Assembly (NCBI GenBank): GCA_003451785.1
Contig: DMJL01000215.1
Coordinates: 1-8,761, forward strand
Length of the DNA stretch: 8,761 nucleotides
Direction of reading: 5' to 3'
Source of the DNA: Bacteroidales bacterium
GTDB taxonomy: Bacteria > Bacteroidota > Bacteroidia > Bacteroidales > UBA7960
Shown here: positions 6,887-8,761 of the stretch, piece by piece
Numbering within the stretch: the stretch's first letter is position 1
How the letters are laid out: each line of letters starts with the position of its first letter
Position numbers and translations under genes: made by a program
The notes under the pieces: generated by a model
Database searches by the model: none
Told to the model about the DNA's origin: nothing
What the model saw: the letters and a program-made list of their open reading frames with translations, nothing else

Positions 6887-8761
6887 CTAAATCCTAGCTC
6901 CTACAATGGTAATATCGTCAATTTGCGTATGACCGTTTCTCCAAGAAGCCGATTTCCTGATTAATGCATTCTTCTGAATAGAAGTTTCTAACGAAAAATG
7001 ATCGGAAAGCAAATTGTACAATCTTTGGTAAGTAAACCTATCGCCATTGGTGCCGCCAAACTGGTCGGCAAAGCCATCGGTAGCCAAATAAATCATGCTG
7101 CCTTTTTCAACTTTTACTTTTTGTGTTGTGAATGGTTTAGGGGCTTCGGAATATACCAATGCCATTGGGTCGGGTTTTATGCGATAGCAAATGCCTGTTT
7201 CTGGCTGCATTCTAACGCCGTTGAGCAACACGGGCGAATTGGACGAAATCACCAAAGGCAGCCTAGCGCCACTAAACTCAATATCTCCCTTGTCTCGGTC
7301 AATAGCTACAATAGCCATTTCTACTATCTCGTGCTTATGTCGAGGTGCGTTGGCTTGGTTGAGAGATTCCGCTATGTAGGTGCGAAAGTTGTTGAGAAGG
7401 GTTCCGGTTGTTTCATCTCCTTTTAGCATGAGAAAATCGTTGAGATACGACAATACTTTTATGCTGATAAATGCTCCGGGTACACCATGACCCGCACAAT
7501 CGCCTACTACCAGAAGTATTTTGTTGCGAAGTTTTCCCACCCAGTAAAAATCTCCACTAACTATTTCTTTGGGCTGAAAAAACACAAAACACTCACCCAG
7601 CATGGCATCGAGTTGCTCTGCATTGGGCATCATAGATTTTTGAATGGTCAAAGCATAATTGATGCTCGATACCAGCGCAAGGTTCTTTTCTTCGATAATT
7701 GTTTTCTGCTTGTTGATTTTATCGCTTTGCGATGCTATTTCTGTGTTTTTTCTTTTTAATGCTTCGTTGGCCTCTTCTGTGATAGCATTTTGCTCTATCA
7801 GCATGTTGTTTAGCTGTTTGCGCTTGCGGCTGCTTGCCTGCACAAATGCAAGAATCACCAAAACAGCAACAAATCCGGTAGCTATTAAGATTTTCTGGGT
7901 TCTCTCAAGTTGTAATCTGAGATTTTTCTCTTGTAATTCTAATCGCTGATTCTCCAACTCGAATTCTTTCACAGATAGCTGTTCTTCTAATTGCCTGTTT
8001 TGAAACTGCGTTTCGATACGCGCTATAGCTACTTTGGATTCCATTCTATTCACACTGTCGCTCAAAAGCTTGTAATGCGTATGATGCTCCAATGCCTGTC
8101 GCCAATTGCCCATACTCTGGTTTGCAATAAAAAGATTGCGGTAAGCGGTTACTTGTGCACTTACCATCCCGTTTTCTACTGCCAACTCCAGACTTTGGTT
8201 GGCCGCACGAATGGCTTGCTGATGCCTGCCAAGATTATTGTAAGCCCTGGCTAAGCTGCCAAAAGTATGTGCCTGTTGTAATTGCAAGCCATTGTTGCGA
8301 GCTACATCTATGGCGCGATAGAAGAATTGCAAAGAATGTTGCGATCTATCCATTAAAAGATAGCTCAGTCCAATATTGTGCAGTGTGCGTGCTATTGCAT
8401 CAGGATCGTCGAGCGATACTGCCATTGCGTTTGCTCTGTTAAAATAGTCTTTCGCCTCTTCAAATTTCCTGAGATCATGAAAAGTAGTGCCGATGTTTAG
8501 CAGAGAATTGTATTTGCCGGAGGGATGGTTGGTCTCTTCAAAGCCTTTCAATGCAATTCTATAGTGCTCCAATGCCCTCTCCGGTTGCCCGGCATCGGCA
8601 ACCAAATTACCTAAGAGCAGATGAGTGCTGGCCATCCCCAATGTATTGCCCAACTTTTTATACAATTCGGCAGCCACAGAAGTTGCTCTGGCCGATGCCG
8701 CAAAATTGCCCTGATGGTAAAAAAGGGACCCCAAATTCTGATTTACCCTAGCCAGATACAA
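6887..8761 (-). CDS. TPR – coiled coil – membrane – SpoIIE-type PP2C phosphatase (5' end off window)
   Basis: Probable signalling output protein: a Ser/Thr phosphatase of the SpoIIE/RsbU PPM family behind a TPR sensor or scaffold. The frame runs off the right edge and the first visible codon is TTG, so the N-terminus is missing; 624 residues remain. Six TPR units start near residues 5, 44, 84, 124, 164 and 204, a near-exact 40-residue period. A coiled coil (about 240-290, rich in Glu, Gln, Leu and Arg) leads to one TM segment (about 290-308, ILIATGFVAVLVILAFVQA), then a basic stop-transfer (SRKRK) and a second coiled coil (about 315-365). The phosphatase domain (about 367-624) shows INYALTIQKSMMP (367-379), FQPKEIVSGDFYW (395-407, metal-binding Asp404), VVGDCAGHGVPGA (418-430, Asp421), YLATDGFADQFGG (558-570, Asp562) and IDDITIVG (614-621, Asp615/616). 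Positive charge after the TM suggests a cytoplasmic phosphatase and periplasmic TPRs, provided an export signal exists off-window. Substrate unknown; an anti-anti-sigma-type protein is the family precedent. Confidence 0.93.
   Translation of the reverse strand: MYLARVNQNLGSLFYHQGNFAASARATSVAAELYKKLGNTLGMASTHLLLGNLVADAGQPERALEHYRIALKGFEETNHPSGKYNSLLNIGTTFHDLRKFEEAKDYFNRANAMAVSLDDPDAIARTLHNIGLSYLLMDRSQHSLQFFYRAIDVARNNGLQLQQAHTFGSLARAYNNLGRHQQAIRAANQSLELAVENGMVSAQVTAYRNLFIANQSMGNWRQALEHHTHYKLLSDSVNRMESKVAIARIETQFQNRQLEEQLSVKEFELENQRLELQEKNLRLQLERTQKILIATGFVAVLVILAFVQASSRKRKQLNNMLIEQNAITEEANEALKRKNTEIASQSDKINKQKTIIEEKNLALVSSINYALTIQKSMMPNAEQLDAMLGECFVFFQPKEIVSGDFYWVGKLRNKILLVVGDCAGHGVPGAFISIKVLSYLNDFLMLKGDETTGTLLNNFRTYIAESLNQANAPRHKHEIVEMAIVAIDRDKGDIEFSGARLPLVISSNSPVLLNGVRMQPETGICYRIKPDPMALVYSEAPKPFTTQKVKVEKGSMIYLATDGFADQFGGTNGDRFTYQRLYNLLSDHFSLETSIQKNALIRKSASWRNGHTQIDDITIVGARI

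Noticed and set aside
6876..6906. Promoter-like TTG-N21-TAATTTG upstream of ispG (minus strand)
   Set aside because: The -7 element is one base short and the -33 element lies inside the phosphatase coding region; in AT-rich DNA the match is too weak to list as a feature.
6998..7426. Plus-strand open frame of 142 codons opposite the phosphatase domain
   Set aside because: The opposite strand encodes clear PP2C motifs; the plus frame has no recognisable family and looks like a shadow.
1..8761. Mobile element, CRISPR array, tRNA or defence island
   Set aside because: No transposase or integrase motifs, spaced repeats, cloverleaf arms or known defence domains were seen. All large frames belong to housekeeping, transport, glycan or signalling families, and composition looks even across the window.

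Overview
The window looks like ordinary chromosomal DNA from a member of the Bacteroidota. I base this on three things: a long (598-residue) plant/Chlamydia-like IspG, a TPR–membrane–SpoIIE phosphatase of a style common in that phylum, and AT-rich leaders without Shine-Dalgarno sites. One upstream region also matches the phylum's TTG / TAnnTTTG promoter pattern. I cannot place it below phylum.

Layout. On the plus strand, 1-1005 is the C-terminal part of a drug-efflux-type major facilitator (DHA2/EmrB-like) whose N-terminus lies off the left edge. It converges on a run of five minus-strand genes across a 142-bp spacer with one weak hairpin. Read in their own direction (right to left) the five are: a 5'-truncated TPR/coiled-coil/TM/PP2C phosphatase (8761-6887), ispG (6795-4999), trkA (4936-3593), trkH (3574-2108) and a family 2 glycosyltransferase (2047-1148). 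Gaps are 91, 62, 18 and 60 bp.

Function. trkA and trkH, 18 bp apart, encode the cytoplasmic regulatory ring and the membrane channel of one Trk potassium uptake system and should be co-transcribed, probably from a promoter in the ispG-trkA gap. IspG supplies isoprenoid precursors through the MEP pathway. The glycosyltransferase probably acts on cell-surface or secreted glycans, and the phosphatase is probably a signalling output protein. Nothing links these five into one pathway; only trkA-trkH form an evident functional unit.

What deserves a second look is subtle. The first RCK domain of TrkA has lost the nucleotide-binding signature that the second keeps. A near-identical 17-nt leader ends at the start codons of both ispG and trkA. 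The trkA promoter candidate sits inside an inverted repeat. The phosphatase has a changed motif where relatives usually have an aspartate. I found no tRNA, rRNA, CRISPR array, insertion sequence or defence system, and no evidence for a wholly new system.
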